A stretch of 64,000 bases of DNA, from the NCBI RefSeq assembly GCF_014334325.1, contig NZ_JACSET010000001.1, positions 304,910-368,909 of the forward strand. Reading direction: 5' to 3'. The position numbers and the translations under genes were made by a program. Positions 38,563 to 46,669 of this stretch are shown here, piece after piece. The notes under the pieces were generated by a model, which had not been told where the DNA came from, did not search any database, and was given only the letters and a program-made list of their open reading frames with translations. This stretch comes from Treponema sp. Marseille-Q4130 (GTDB taxonomy: Bacteria > Spirochaetota > Spirochaetia > Treponematales > Treponemataceae). How positions within the stretch are numbered: position 1 is the first letter of the stretch; each line of letters opens with the position of its first letter.

Positions 38563-39228
38563 TCAGAATACCCTAAAGCAAAACCTTTCCGCTTCGATCT
38601 TTTCCGAAATTTTATTGAGCAAATAGATAACGCTTTTATTACCGTAATCCACGTACAATACATAATACGCTTTTCGTATTTCAGGATTAACGGTATGTTC
38701 GAAATCGTTAATTATGTTGACGCATATTGCGGCTTCTCTATCTGAAATTTTTTTCTTTTCACATTTTCGTTCGGTTTTTATATATTGCTTTATAAATTCG
38801 TCTTCGCATGAAACAAACAATCGATAAGTATTTTCTTCCAAAAGAAAAACCGTCGCGCTTTGGAAAGTATTCATCTTCGCGGAATATGTCGTGTCGTCTA
38901 TCTTTTTCCAAGCAACAGTGCCGCTTTTTTGATTGACAAGAAGATATAAACCGATAATACAGAAAATTACAGAGTAAACAAAAGCAGGTATTTTGTTTGT
39001 CTTGCGCCTTTTACTCGGCATAAACACAAGCAGCAAACCTATGGCCGCGATAAAAAAGCAAAACAGAATCAACAGCAGAGATTTATTAATAAGCAATCGC
39101 CCTCCGGTTAACAGTATTACATATTCGAAGTCAATATCTTTCGTCCAAAAATTTCGTAACTTACGCAAAGCTGTTGATATTGCAAACTTTCCCTTGAATA
39201 CTTCCGGAACCGTATTGACAGGATGCAC
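38563..39228 (-). CDS. AT-rich membrane protein of unknown function
   Basis: A 221-residue protein from a GTG at 39228, preceded by GGTGGAAAG and an in-frame stop. Two hydrophobic segments (about residues 50-70 and 82-100) flank a basic loop KRRKTNK, then a soluble C-terminal domain of about 120 residues follows. The codon and base use is much richer in A and T than in the flanking azl and era genes, as in the two broken genes beside it, which suggests acquired DNA. The function is unknown. Confidence 0.55.
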   Translation of the reverse strand: MHPVNTVPEVFKGKFAISTALRKLRNFWTKDIDFEYVILLTGGRLLINKSLLLILFCFFIAAIGLLLVFMPSKRRKTNKIPAFVYSVIFCIIGLYLLVNQKSGTVAWKKIDDTTYSAKMNTFQSATVFLLEENTYRLFVSCEDEFIKQYIKTERKCEKKKISDREAAICVNIINDFEHTVNPEIRKAYYVLYVDYGNKSVIYLLNKISEKIEAERFCFRVF

Positions 39229-39312
39229 TTACTTTCCACCGGTCGAGTCATAACTCAAATCTAAAAAGAGGATGTTGAATCAAGAATTCTTTTATTAAAA
39301 TACGAAGAACGT

Positions 39313-39546
39313 TTATTTTTTTTCTTCGCGTTCGCGGGCTTCCCGCTCTTCGCGCGCGGCTTCTTTTTTATCTTTAATATCGGCTACACCGATAAACAGA
39401 CAGATAAGACCGACGAGAGCCGCAAGGACGGGCAGGCAGCCTCTGAGAAATGCGAGCACATCGGCGCTCCAGTTGAGCGGAAACGACGGCAACAGCGCAA
39501 AAACGGTAAACGCGATAAAAATAATTCCTGCAATCAACGATATCAT
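39313..39546 (-). CDS. Small two-helix membrane protein
   Basis: A 77-residue protein starting at 39546, 5 nt after GGGAG; an ATG at 39558 is possible. Two membrane helices (MISLIAGIIFIAFTVFALL and LPVLAALVGLICLFIGVADI) are followed by a highly charged tail of Lys, Glu and Arg (KDKKEAAREEREAREREEKK). Such small proteins often associate with other membrane proteins. It is divergent from azlC. The family is not recognised. Confidence 0.6.
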   Translation of the reverse strand: MISLIAGIIFIAFTVFALLPSFPLNWSADVLAFLRGCLPVLAALVGLICLFIGVADIKDKKEAAREEREAREREEKK

Positions 39547-39716
39547 ACGAACTCCCATAAAAACTTTTACAAAATCATAATAGCCCGAATGCGGGCTTTT
39601 GTAAATCCCGCGCCGCACGAGCACCGCACGGATTGCATAAATGCTCGACTTAGTTTTTATAAAACGATATACTGCGAACTGCATATCGAAATCGGAGACA
39701 ATAACGGCAGGATATA

Positions 39717-40433
39717 ATGGAACGCAGCTATTTCGCCGAAGCGGCAAAAATCACTATTCCGGTTTTGTTCGGTTATACGGCGATCGGGATCCCCTTCGGT
39801 TTGATGATCGTAAACGCGGGCTATCCGGTGTGGATCGCGCCGGTTATGAGCATAACGATGTACGCGGGTGCGGGACAATACGTCGCCGTCGGCTTGTTTG
39901 CGTCGGGTGCACCGCTCGGTGCGATCGCGTTCACGGAACTCCTCGTCAATATCCGCCACATCGTGTACGGTCTCTCGCTTATCACGCGTTTTAAAAACGT
40001 CGGTGCATGGAAACCGTATCTGATCTTTGCGCTGACCGACGAAACCTATTCGCTGCTTACGAACTGTACCGTACCGGAAGGCGCAAATGCGGGCGCGTTT
40101 TACGGCACGATCGCCCTGCTCGACCACCTGTATTGGATTTTGGGCGGCGTCATCGGAGCCGTCGCGGGGCAATTCATTCCGTTTTCGCTCGCGGGCGTGG
40201 ACTTTGCACTCACCGCCCTCTTTATGGTGCTGCTCATCGAACAGCTTGCAAAATCGCGCGACGCTACGCCTCCGGTCATCGGAGCCCTTGCCGCACTCGC
40301 CGCCGTCGTCCTTTCCCGCTGCGGTCTTTTTCCGTCGGGGCATATACTCATCGCTGCAATCGCCTTTGCGCTCGCCGCCCTCGTCGCAGTGCGCGGTAAA
40401 AAATTCAAAACCGAAACGGAGACTCCCCTATGA
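39717..40433 (+). CDS. azlC: AzlC-family branched-chain amino acid exporter, large subunit
   Basis: A 238-residue membrane protein with about six helices. The segments GIPFGLMIVNAGYPVWIAPV and AGAGQYVAVGLFASGAPLG, then LLVNIRHIVYGLSL, are the conserved AzlC blocks. AzlCD pairs export branched-chain amino acids or analogues. It overlaps azlD by 4 nt (ATGA). It carries an N-terminal Glu-Arg-Ser-Tyr start after AGG. Confidence 0.9.
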   Translation: MERSYFAEAAKITIPVLFGYTAIGIPFGLMIVNAGYPVWIAPVMSITMYAGAGQYVAVGLFASGAPLGAIAFTELLVNIRHIVYGLSLITRFKNVGAWKPYLIFALTDETYSLLTNCTVPEGANAGAFYGTIALLDHLYWILGGVIGAVAGQFIPFSLAGVDFALTALFMVLLIEQLAKSRDATPPVIGALAALAAVVLSRCGLFPSGHILIAAIAFALAALVAVRGKKFKTETETPL

Positions 40434-40762
40434 CCCCGCTTACTCTCGCCGCGGCGCTCATCGCGACCGGCATATCCGCGCTCATCGTATTTGCAACGCG
40501 CGCCTTTCCGTTTATACTGTTTTCGTACCGCGATCCGCCGCGCATCATCACCTTTATCGAAAAATATATCCCGCCGATGATCATAGCGATCCTCGTCGTA
40601 TACTGCTTTAAAGACATCGAGTTTACGTCCCGTCCGTGGGGGCTTCCGCCCGTCATTGCGCTCGGAGCGACGGCGATTTTACACGTATGGAAACGGAACG
40701 CGATGGTGAGTATTTTCGGCGGCACGCTGCTGTATATGGCGCTGTCTCGACTGCCGTATTGA
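40430..40762 (+). CDS. azlD: AzlD-family branched-chain amino acid exporter, small subunit
   Basis: A 110-residue protein with four predicted helices, including ALIVFATRAFPFILF and PPMIIAILVVYCFKD, typical of AzlD. It starts within the azlC stop and partners AzlC. The product completes a two-subunit exporter. Confidence 0.9.
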   Translation: MTPLTLAAALIATGISALIVFATRAFPFILFSYRDPPRIITFIEKYIPPMIIAILVVYCFKDIEFTSRPWGLPPVIALGATAILHVWKRNAMVSIFGGTLLYMALSRLPY

Positions 40763-40817
40763 CGAGAGCCGTATTGACGCCGGAGATGTGATGATTTAAA
40801 ATAATTATAATATGGAC

Positions 40818-41330
40818 ATGGCACTCTTTCGCGAAATATCGACAGACGATCTTTCGTTTAATCCCTTTTCGAAAATTTTAAAACAATGGATGCTTATCTC
40901 CGCCGGAACCGAAAAAGACTGCAATACGATGACGGCGAGCTGGGGTATGTTCGGCGGCTTGTGGCGAAAAAACGTCGTGCAGATTTTTATCCGGCCGCAG
41001 CGTTTTACAAAAACTTTTATCGATTCGTACGATTTGGTAACGCTCTCTTTTTTGCCGGAACGATATCGGGAAGCGCTGAAAATCTGCGGTACGATTTCGG
41101 GACACGATACGGATAAGTGGAAAAAGGCGGGCATCAGTCCCTATCCGATAAACGGCACCGTCGCCGTAGCGGAAGCCGAACTTGTCATCGTCGGGAAAAA
41201 ATTGTATTCGCAGTTTTTCGACCCGAAACTTTTTGTCGATAAAACCATCGACGCGGACTGCTACCCCGACAAAGATTACCACGAAGCGTACATATACGAA
41301 GTATGCCGCGTTTTTGAAAAAGCGCGGTAG
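40818..41330 (+). CDS. Flavin reductase-like FMN-binding protein
   Basis: 170 residues from the ATG at 40818; an in-frame ATG at 40812 overlaps TATAAT (40806-40811), which lies 6 nt before the chosen start, suggesting a leaderless mRNA. The pattern MLISAGTEKDCNTMTASWGMFGGLW and IFIRPQRFTKTFIDSYDLVTLSF matches the flavin reductase-like split barrel that binds FMN. Its redox partner is unknown. It lies between azlD (+) and a convergent Rrf2 gene. Confidence 0.8.
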   Translation: MALFREISTDDLSFNPFSKILKQWMLISAGTEKDCNTMTASWGMFGGLWRKNVVQIFIRPQRFTKTFIDSYDLVTLSFLPERYREALKICGTISGHDTDKWKKAGISPYPINGTVAVAEAELVIVGKKLYSQFFDPKLFVDKTIDADCYPDKDYHEAYIYEVCRVFEKAR

Positions 41331-41438
41331 TGATTATATCGCTTGCCGTTCGCTTAAAAAAAGCGGCGTACTCAAACGATACCGAAATACGTGACGGTCT
41401 GCGAACGGAACCGTAAATCGCACGGTGGAAAACAAGGA

Positions 41439-41864
41439 TCACTTCGGCAATTGTACGAATAAGCTCGAAAGCGTTGTTTTACCGAGCTCCGCCTCCATCG
41501 CGCCGAGCGCGCTTTCCAATACCGGATCGAGGATGCGGTGAATGTTTTTCCCTATCGGACATTTTTTATTCGGCTGCGGATGAAAAGCGAATACGTTTTG
41601 CGCTTCTCCGCTTTCGTTAATCGCTCGGTATACATCGAGCAGCGTGATCTCATTCGCATCTTTTGTAAGGCGCGAGCCGCCGACGCCCGCAGCCGTTTCG
41701 ACAAGTCCCGCCTTTTGCAGCTGTAATAAAATCTTTCGTATAATAACGGGATGCACGCCCGTACTCGACGCGATAAAATCCGAAGTAACGCGGCATTCGT
41801 TTTGAAAATACCGGATGCACAGCAGCGTGTGTATCGCCGCCGTAAAGCGAACACTGATTTTCAT
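41439..41864 (-). CDS. Rrf2-family transcriptional regulator (YwnA-like)
   Basis: A 141-residue protein starting MKISVRFTAAIHTLLCI at 41864; the longer frame to 42011 has no supporting site. The winged helix is VTSDFIASSTGVHPVIIRKIL, followed by the wing AGLVETAAGVGGSRLTK, as in YwnA/Rrf2 proteins. Only one Cys (in NKKCPIGKN) is found in the region where IscR or NsrR have three, so an Fe-S cluster is unlikely. It shares orientation with the upstream MBL-like gene, 212 bp away, a possible target. Confidence 0.85.
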   Translation of the reverse strand: MKISVRFTAAIHTLLCIRYFQNECRVTSDFIASSTGVHPVIIRKILLQLQKAGLVETAAGVGGSRLTKDANEITLLDVYRAINESGEAQNVFAFHPQPNKKCPIGKNIHRILDPVLESALGAMEAELGKTTLSSLFVQLPK

Positions 41865-42076
41865 AGGCTGAATGTCTCCGGCGCCCCATACTGCAAATCC
41901 AAACGATTGAGACAAGCGGCGGCTTCTATAGTAAGCGTTTGATTTTTCATACTTCACACAGTATACCGAAAAACGCCGCAGGCAAAAAGCGCCCGCGGCG
42001 AACGGTAACACCGTGCATTAAGAAAGCTGTCCGAAAACCGGAGTGTTCTGACAGCTCCTATCTCCGTCGATCAAAT

Positions 42077-42892
42077 TTATTTTGCGTAAAACATACCTGC
42101 AGTCATATCGAGGTAGTTGAGTCCGCCGTACGATCCGTATTTTTCCTGAACCGCTTTTTTAAACGCCGACGCATCCCTATTTTTCAGCGCGATATTTTTA
42201 AGGTCGCGAAGGTATGCGATCTTTTGCTTTGCGTCCGAAAGGTCTTCGATCGTGTAGTGCGACGTGAGAATAAAGCCGATACCGCGCTTGATATAGTCTT
42301 CAATCTGGGCGATAATCGCATCGGCGTGAGCACTGCCGGCGACAATCGAGTGTACGTCGTGACCGAGCATATGCGTATACACCGCATTGATTTCCGGCAG
42401 TTCGATATCGAAGGCATCTTGCGTACGAACGATTTTCAATTCGACGTCCGCGATTTTAAGCGTATCGCCCTCGATAAAGTTCGTCGTCTTATACAGCGAT
42501 TTGTCGAAGGCTTTGCCGAATGTCGCGGCAAAGTTGTTCACCAATGCTGCTCCTCCGCCGGTATGACCGTACGCGTCCGCATTTTTTGTTGAGTAGACAG
42601 GCTTTTCCGGCATAAAGCTTCCGCCTGCGGCATGGTAGGCGATGACGGTGCCGACATAGTCCGCGCCGATATCCCCAATATACTTTGCCAGCTCGGCGAT
42701 GTTGTCGAAAAAACACGGAGATTCGATCATAAAAACCTTGCCGTTTTTTTCGATCAAAAAGCATTCGTCGCTCATCGGGTCATTCGTCTTAAACGCATGC
42801 AGCTTTATCGCGCCGAAATCGTACACATCCATCGTCCCTTTTGAAAGCCGAACCGTTTTGCAGTCGCGTTTCCCGAGTTTCATAGTTTCCAT
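42077..42892 (-). CDS. Metallo-beta-lactamase-fold protein lacking the usual metal motif
   Basis: A 271-residue protein starting at 42892 after AAGGAG. The layout (FLIEKNGKVFMIESPCFFDN, then a helix, then GTVIAYHAAGGSF, later AVYTHMLGHDVHSIV and FILTSHYTIEDL) follows the metallo-beta-lactamase-like hydrolase fold. The HxHxDH motif is replaced by HAAGGS. It may bind a different metal set or be non-hydrolytic. The function is unknown; regulation by the neighbouring Rrf2 protein is possible. Confidence 0.6.
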   Translation of the reverse strand: METMKLGKRDCKTVRLSKGTMDVYDFGAIKLHAFKTNDPMSDECFLIEKNGKVFMIESPCFFDNIAELAKYIGDIGADYVGTVIAYHAAGGSFMPEKPVYSTKNADAYGHTGGGAALVNNFAATFGKAFDKSLYKTTNFIEGDTLKIADVELKIVRTQDAFDIELPEINAVYTHMLGHDVHSIVAGSAHADAIIAQIEDYIKRGIGFILTSHYTIEDLSDAKQKIAYLRDLKNIALKNRDASAFKKAVQEKYGSYGGLNYLDMTAGMFYAK

Positions 42893-43072
42893 CTTTTTCT
42901 CCTTCGGACTGTCCGCCGTCCGTCGCGCTTGCTGTTTCCGCGTACAGTGCGAAAACGAGTCAACCAACACTGTAGTGATGTTCTTTTGTTATTACATTAA
43001 ATAATATACGATACTTTTATTGTAATGTCAATAGAACTTTTCATCGATAATTGTTTGATCGCATTTTCAAAG

Positions 43073-43101
43073 TTGCCTCTAAAAACTGTTTTTAGAGGTA
43101 A
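43073..43101. repeat. CCTCTAAA hairpin repeat, copy 2
   Basis: CCTCTAAAAA (43076-43085) and TTTTTAGAGG (43089-43098) form a 10-bp perfect stem with a 3-nt loop, flanked by GTTG and TAAC. It is a relative of the 16945-16978 element, here about 60 bp upstream of the alaS promoter. Confidence 0.65.
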
Positions 43102-43158
43102 CCATCTGCGAAACTTATGCGCAACATCACCTGTAACAATCACCTGTCAACAATCACC

Positions 43159-43187
43159 TTGACATTGAAGCGGTGAACTTATATTAT
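43159..43187 (+). promoter_or_regulatory. alaS promoter, near-consensus
   Basis: TTGACA (43159-43164), 17 bp, TATTAT (43182-43187). The alaS ATG at 43195 is 7 nt beyond the -10 box, where the transcript should begin, and no Shine-Dalgarno is present. This is the best leaderless-promoter case in the window. Confidence 0.75.
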
Positions 43188-43194
43188 TAAATTT

Positions 43195-45003
43195 ATGACT
43201 GTAGATGAACTTCGATCCAAATATATCGCGTTTTTTAAAAGCAAAGGACATGCGGAAATAAGCGGTCAGTCGCTCATTCCCGACAACGATCCCACCGTTT
43301 TGTTTACGACCGCCGGCATGCAGCCGCTTGTTCCCTATCTTTCGGGGCAAAATCACCCCGAAGGAACGCGGCTCACCGATTATCAAAAATGCGTGCGCAC
43401 CGGAGACATCGATTCGGTCGGAGACCCGTCGCACTTGACGTTTTTTGAAATGCTCGGCAACTGGTCGCTCGGCGATTATTTTAAAAAAGAATCGATCGCG
43501 TTCAGCTGGGAATTTTTGACGGGCAAAGAATGGCTTGCGATTCCGCCGGAAAAGATTTCCGTGACGGTGTTTGCGGGTGAAGAAGGGGTGCCTCGCGACG
43601 ACGAAGCGGCTTCCATTTGGGAAAGCTGCGGCGTTCCGCGCGAGCGGATTTTTTATCTGCCGAGGAGCGACAACTGGTGGGGGCCTGCGGGTTTGACCGG
43701 TCCCTGCGGTCCCGACACGGAAATCTTTTACGATACGGGAAAAGAAGCATGCGCTTCTCATTGCCGGCCGGGCTGTCCGTGCGGAAAATACGTCGAAATC
43801 TGGAACAACGTATTTATGCAGTACAACAAAACCGCAGACGGTACGTTCCAACCCCTTTCGCGAAAATGCGTCGACACGGGCATGGGAGCCGAGCGCACGG
43901 TCGCGATGCTCGGCGGCATGAAGTCCGTTTACGAAATCGATGTTTTCGTTCCGATTATCCGCTGCATCGAATCGCTTTCGGGAAAAAAGTACGGCGAAAA
44001 CGAAGACGTCGACATATCGATCCGCATCATTTCCGATCACGTGCGTACGGCGACTTTTATTTTGGGCGACCAAAAAGCCGTGACGCCGAGCAATGTCGGT
44101 GCGGGTTATATCCTCCGCAGAGTGATCCGCCGTGCGGTGCGCCACGGGCGGAAGATCGGCATCGAAGGCGCTTTTCTCGCAAAGCCTGCGGACGTCGTCA
44201 TCGGCGAATACATTAAAGCTTACCCCGAATTCGAAGGCAAAAAAGATTTTATTTTCGAACAGCTCGGCGCGGAAGAGGATAAATTTCTTGCAACGCTGAA
44301 AAAAGGCGAAGCGGAGTTCGAAAAGCTTTTGCCGAATTTATTAAAAAATCCGCAAAAAACGATTCCCGGACGCGTCGCTTTCAGGCTCTACGATACGTTC
44401 GGTTTTCCGATCGAACTGACCGAAGAGCTCGGCCGCGAACACGGTATGACGGTCGATATCGATTCGTTCAGAGAAGCGGAAAAAAAGCATCAGGAAGAAT
44501 CGCGCACGCTGAGCGCCGGCGCTTTTAAAAGCGGACTCGGCGATCATTCGGAGATTTCGACGAAATATCATACGGCGACGCACTTGCTGCACGAAGCGCT
44601 CAAGCGGGTGCTCGGGCCGGAAGTCGCGCAAAAGGGTTCGAATATTACGCCCGAACGCCTCCGCTTCGATTTTTCTTTTTCACGCGCATTGACGAAAGAA
44701 GAAGTGCAAAAAGTCGAAGATTTGGTAAACGAACAGATCGCGCGTGACCTTCCCGTTTCGGTGGAAGAGATGAGCCTCGACGACGCCAAAGACACCGGAG
44801 CGCGCGCGCTTTTCGGCGACAAATACGGAGAGCGCGTTACGGTGTATTCCATCGGAGACTTCAGCAAAGAAGTGTGCGCGGGCCCGCACGTCGAGCATAC
44901 GGCGCAGATCGGGCAGTTTAAAATCACGAAAGAGCAGTCATCTTCCGCAGGCGTGCGCCGCATCCGTGCGGTCATTTCGGGCGGGCTTCCGCTCGGAGCT
45001 TAG
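43195..45003 (+). CDS. alaS: Alanyl-tRNA synthetase, short form
   Basis: A 602-residue class II synthetase. Motifs seen: TTAGMQPLVPYLSG and FFEMLGNWSLGDYF in the catalytic core, and the editing domain with HTATHLLHEAL and CAGPHVEHT (zinc and editing residues). It ends at RRIRAVISGGLPLGA, right after the editing core, so the oligomerisation and C-Ala domains (about 270 residues in E. coli) are absent. As I recall this is the treponemal form. It heads the alaS / SurA-like / nusB / TPR block. Confidence 0.95.
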   Translation: MTVDELRSKYIAFFKSKGHAEISGQSLIPDNDPTVLFTTAGMQPLVPYLSGQNHPEGTRLTDYQKCVRTGDIDSVGDPSHLTFFEMLGNWSLGDYFKKESIAFSWEFLTGKEWLAIPPEKISVTVFAGEEGVPRDDEAASIWESCGVPRERIFYLPRSDNWWGPAGLTGPCGPDTEIFYDTGKEACASHCRPGCPCGKYVEIWNNVFMQYNKTADGTFQPLSRKCVDTGMGAERTVAMLGGMKSVYEIDVFVPIIRCIESLSGKKYGENEDVDISIRIISDHVRTATFILGDQKAVTPSNVGAGYILRRVIRRAVRHGRKIGIEGAFLAKPADVVIGEYIKAYPEFEGKKDFIFEQLGAEEDKFLATLKKGEAEFEKLLPNLLKNPQKTIPGRVAFRLYDTFGFPIELTEELGREHGMTVDIDSFREAEKKHQEESRTLSAGAFKSGLGDHSEISTKYHTATHLLHEALKRVLGPEVAQKGSNITPERLRFDFSFSRALTKEEVQKVEDLVNEQIARDLPVSVEEMSLDDAKDTGARALFGDKYGERVTVYSIGDFSKEVCAGPHVEHTAQIGQFKITKEQSSSAGVRRIRAVISGGLPLGA

Positions 45004-45086
45004 CGGCAGGCGCATCTTCGTTCCGGTATGCGCTCGTGTAACACATCGCAGTGCAATTTGTTATTATTGAAAAGGACTTAGATACA

Positions 45087-46187
45087 ATGAAAGTAAACCG
45101 TTTTACCCTCTTTTGTTGCATGTTGATGATTTCGGCCGCGTCCGTTTTTGCGCAGTCGGATTTGCAAGTGCTTGCGGTTATAAAGCTCAACAAGAGCGAA
45201 TCGATTACCGTCAAGCAGCTTAAAACGCGCGTCGGCGTGTACGAAAAGCAGGCGGGCAGGGTTTTGACCGTCGACGAGCGCAAGCAAACGCTCGACGCTC
45301 TCATTTCCGAAAAGCTCATCAATCAGGCGGCGCAAAAAGCGGGTATTTCCATTCCCGACAGCACGGTAAATCAAAACTTTCTCCAATCGATGTCGCAGAT
45401 GATCGGCAGAAACGATACGGTCACCGAACAGGAACTCAATACGATCGTTCGCCAGCAGACAAAGATGTCACTCGACGAGTTTATGAAGCAGCAGGCGGGT
45501 ATGTCCATCGCCGAATATAAAGAATACCTTAAAGCGCAGATTACGGCGCAGCAGTATATCCAGCAGCAGCGCGAAGCCGAACTGCGCAGTGTCAAACCGA
45601 CGGACGAAGATATACGCTCCTTTTACGAAATGAATAAAGCGAATTTCGTGTGGAGCGATATGCTACGCCTCTTCCTTGTCATCGTGCCGAAAGGTGCTTC
45701 TCCGGACGATGCCAAAGCGAAAGCGACGGAAATGTGGAATACGCTCAAAAGCGCAAAGGATCCGAATGCGGCACGCACGCAGATCGGCGTCCGCTCTCAG
45801 GCTGAAAAATCCGGTTTCCAAGCGGGCGAAATGCTTATCAATAAAACCGAAACGAGCGCCGTGCAGCTCGGTATATCTTACCGCGTGCTGCTCGAACTCT
45901 TTTCCCGCACTCCCGGATATATTTCCGACGTTCAGGACAACGACACGAATTATCAATTTTATTCCATCATAGAAAAATACGACGCGAAACTGCTCGGTTT
46001 GAGCGATATCGTCCGCCCGGGAACGACGATTACCGTTTACAATTACATCATGCAGTATCTCGGTCAGCAGCAGCAGATGGCGTATTTGCAAAAGGCCGCA
46101 AACGAGATTTCCAAATCGCTTGACGTGAGCGAAAACGTCGACCGCAAAAAAACCGGCGTCGAACTGGATAAACTTTTAAGCTGGTAA
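45087..46187 (+). CDS. SurA-like exported chaperone/PPIase, Tpn39b-type
   Basis: A 366-residue protein. The start at 45087 gives a signal peptide MKVNRFTLFCCMLMISAASV ending near FAQS; the longer frame to 45051 is less likely. The N-terminal helical domain (ALISEKLINQAAQKAGISIP, then a Gln-rich stretch) resembles SurA/PrsA, followed by one degenerate parvulin-like segment near residues 185-290. It probably chaperones outer-membrane proteins in the periplasm. Its place between alaS and nusB matches the T. pallidum Tpn39b gene, from memory. Confidence 0.8.
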   Translation: MKVNRFTLFCCMLMISAASVFAQSDLQVLAVIKLNKSESITVKQLKTRVGVYEKQAGRVLTVDERKQTLDALISEKLINQAAQKAGISIPDSTVNQNFLQSMSQMIGRNDTVTEQELNTIVRQQTKMSLDEFMKQQAGMSIAEYKEYLKAQITAQQYIQQQREAELRSVKPTDEDIRSFYEMNKANFVWSDMLRLFLVIVPKGASPDDAKAKATEMWNTLKSAKDPNAARTQIGVRSQAEKSGFQAGEMLINKTETSAVQLGISYRVLLELFSRTPGYISDVQDNDTNYQFYSIIEKYDAKLLGLSDIVRPGTTITVYNYIMQYLGQQQQMAYLQKAANEISKSLDVSENVDRKKTGVELDKLLSW

Positions 46188-46196
46188 GGACATCGC

Positions 46197-46649
46197 GTGT
46201 CGCGCAGAAAGGGCAGGGTGCTTGCATTTCAAACGCTGTACTCTTACGAAGTGGGCGGCATCCCGCTTGAAGACCTGCTCGCTTTTTCGTGGGTGTCGGA
46301 AAGCGGTGTCCCCGCCGAAGATACGAACAAAGACAAATACGTATTCGCGCGGCTTTTGGCCGCCGGCACGGTCGAACATCTTTCCGAAATAGACGAAAAC
46401 ATAAAAAAACACCTCGCCGCGAATTGGGATTTCGACCGCGTAAACAAAGTATCGCTGTCCATTTTGCGCATGAGCGTGTATTCGCTCTTATATCAAAAAG
46501 ACATCGCCGCTTCCGTCGTCATAGACGAAGCCATACAGATTGCAAAGGAATTCGGAGCGGACGATTCGTTTCGCTTTATCAACGCGGTGCTTGATAAAAT
46601 CGGCAAAGCCGTTTCCGTGCCGCCTCCCGCCGAAGCATCCTCCGAGTAG
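46197..46649 (+). CDS. nusB: Transcription antitermination factor NusB
   Basis: A 150-residue helical protein starting at a GTG at 46197, with AAGGA upstream and 9 nt after the preceding stop. The start SRRKGRVLAFQTLYSYEVG and the later DIAASVVIDEAIQIAKEFG with DSFRFINAVLDKIGK are the classic NusB segments. It binds boxA RNA with NusE for rRNA antitermination. The block order is conserved. Confidence 0.94.
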   Translation: MSRRKGRVLAFQTLYSYEVGGIPLEDLLAFSWVSESGVPAEDTNKDKYVFARLLAAGTVEHLSEIDENIKKHLAANWDFDRVNKVSLSILRMSVYSLLYQKDIAASVVIDEAIQIAKEFGADDSFRFINAVLDKIGKAVSVPPPAEASSE

Positions 46650-46669
46650 GGGTCGGGGCGAGGGACGTC

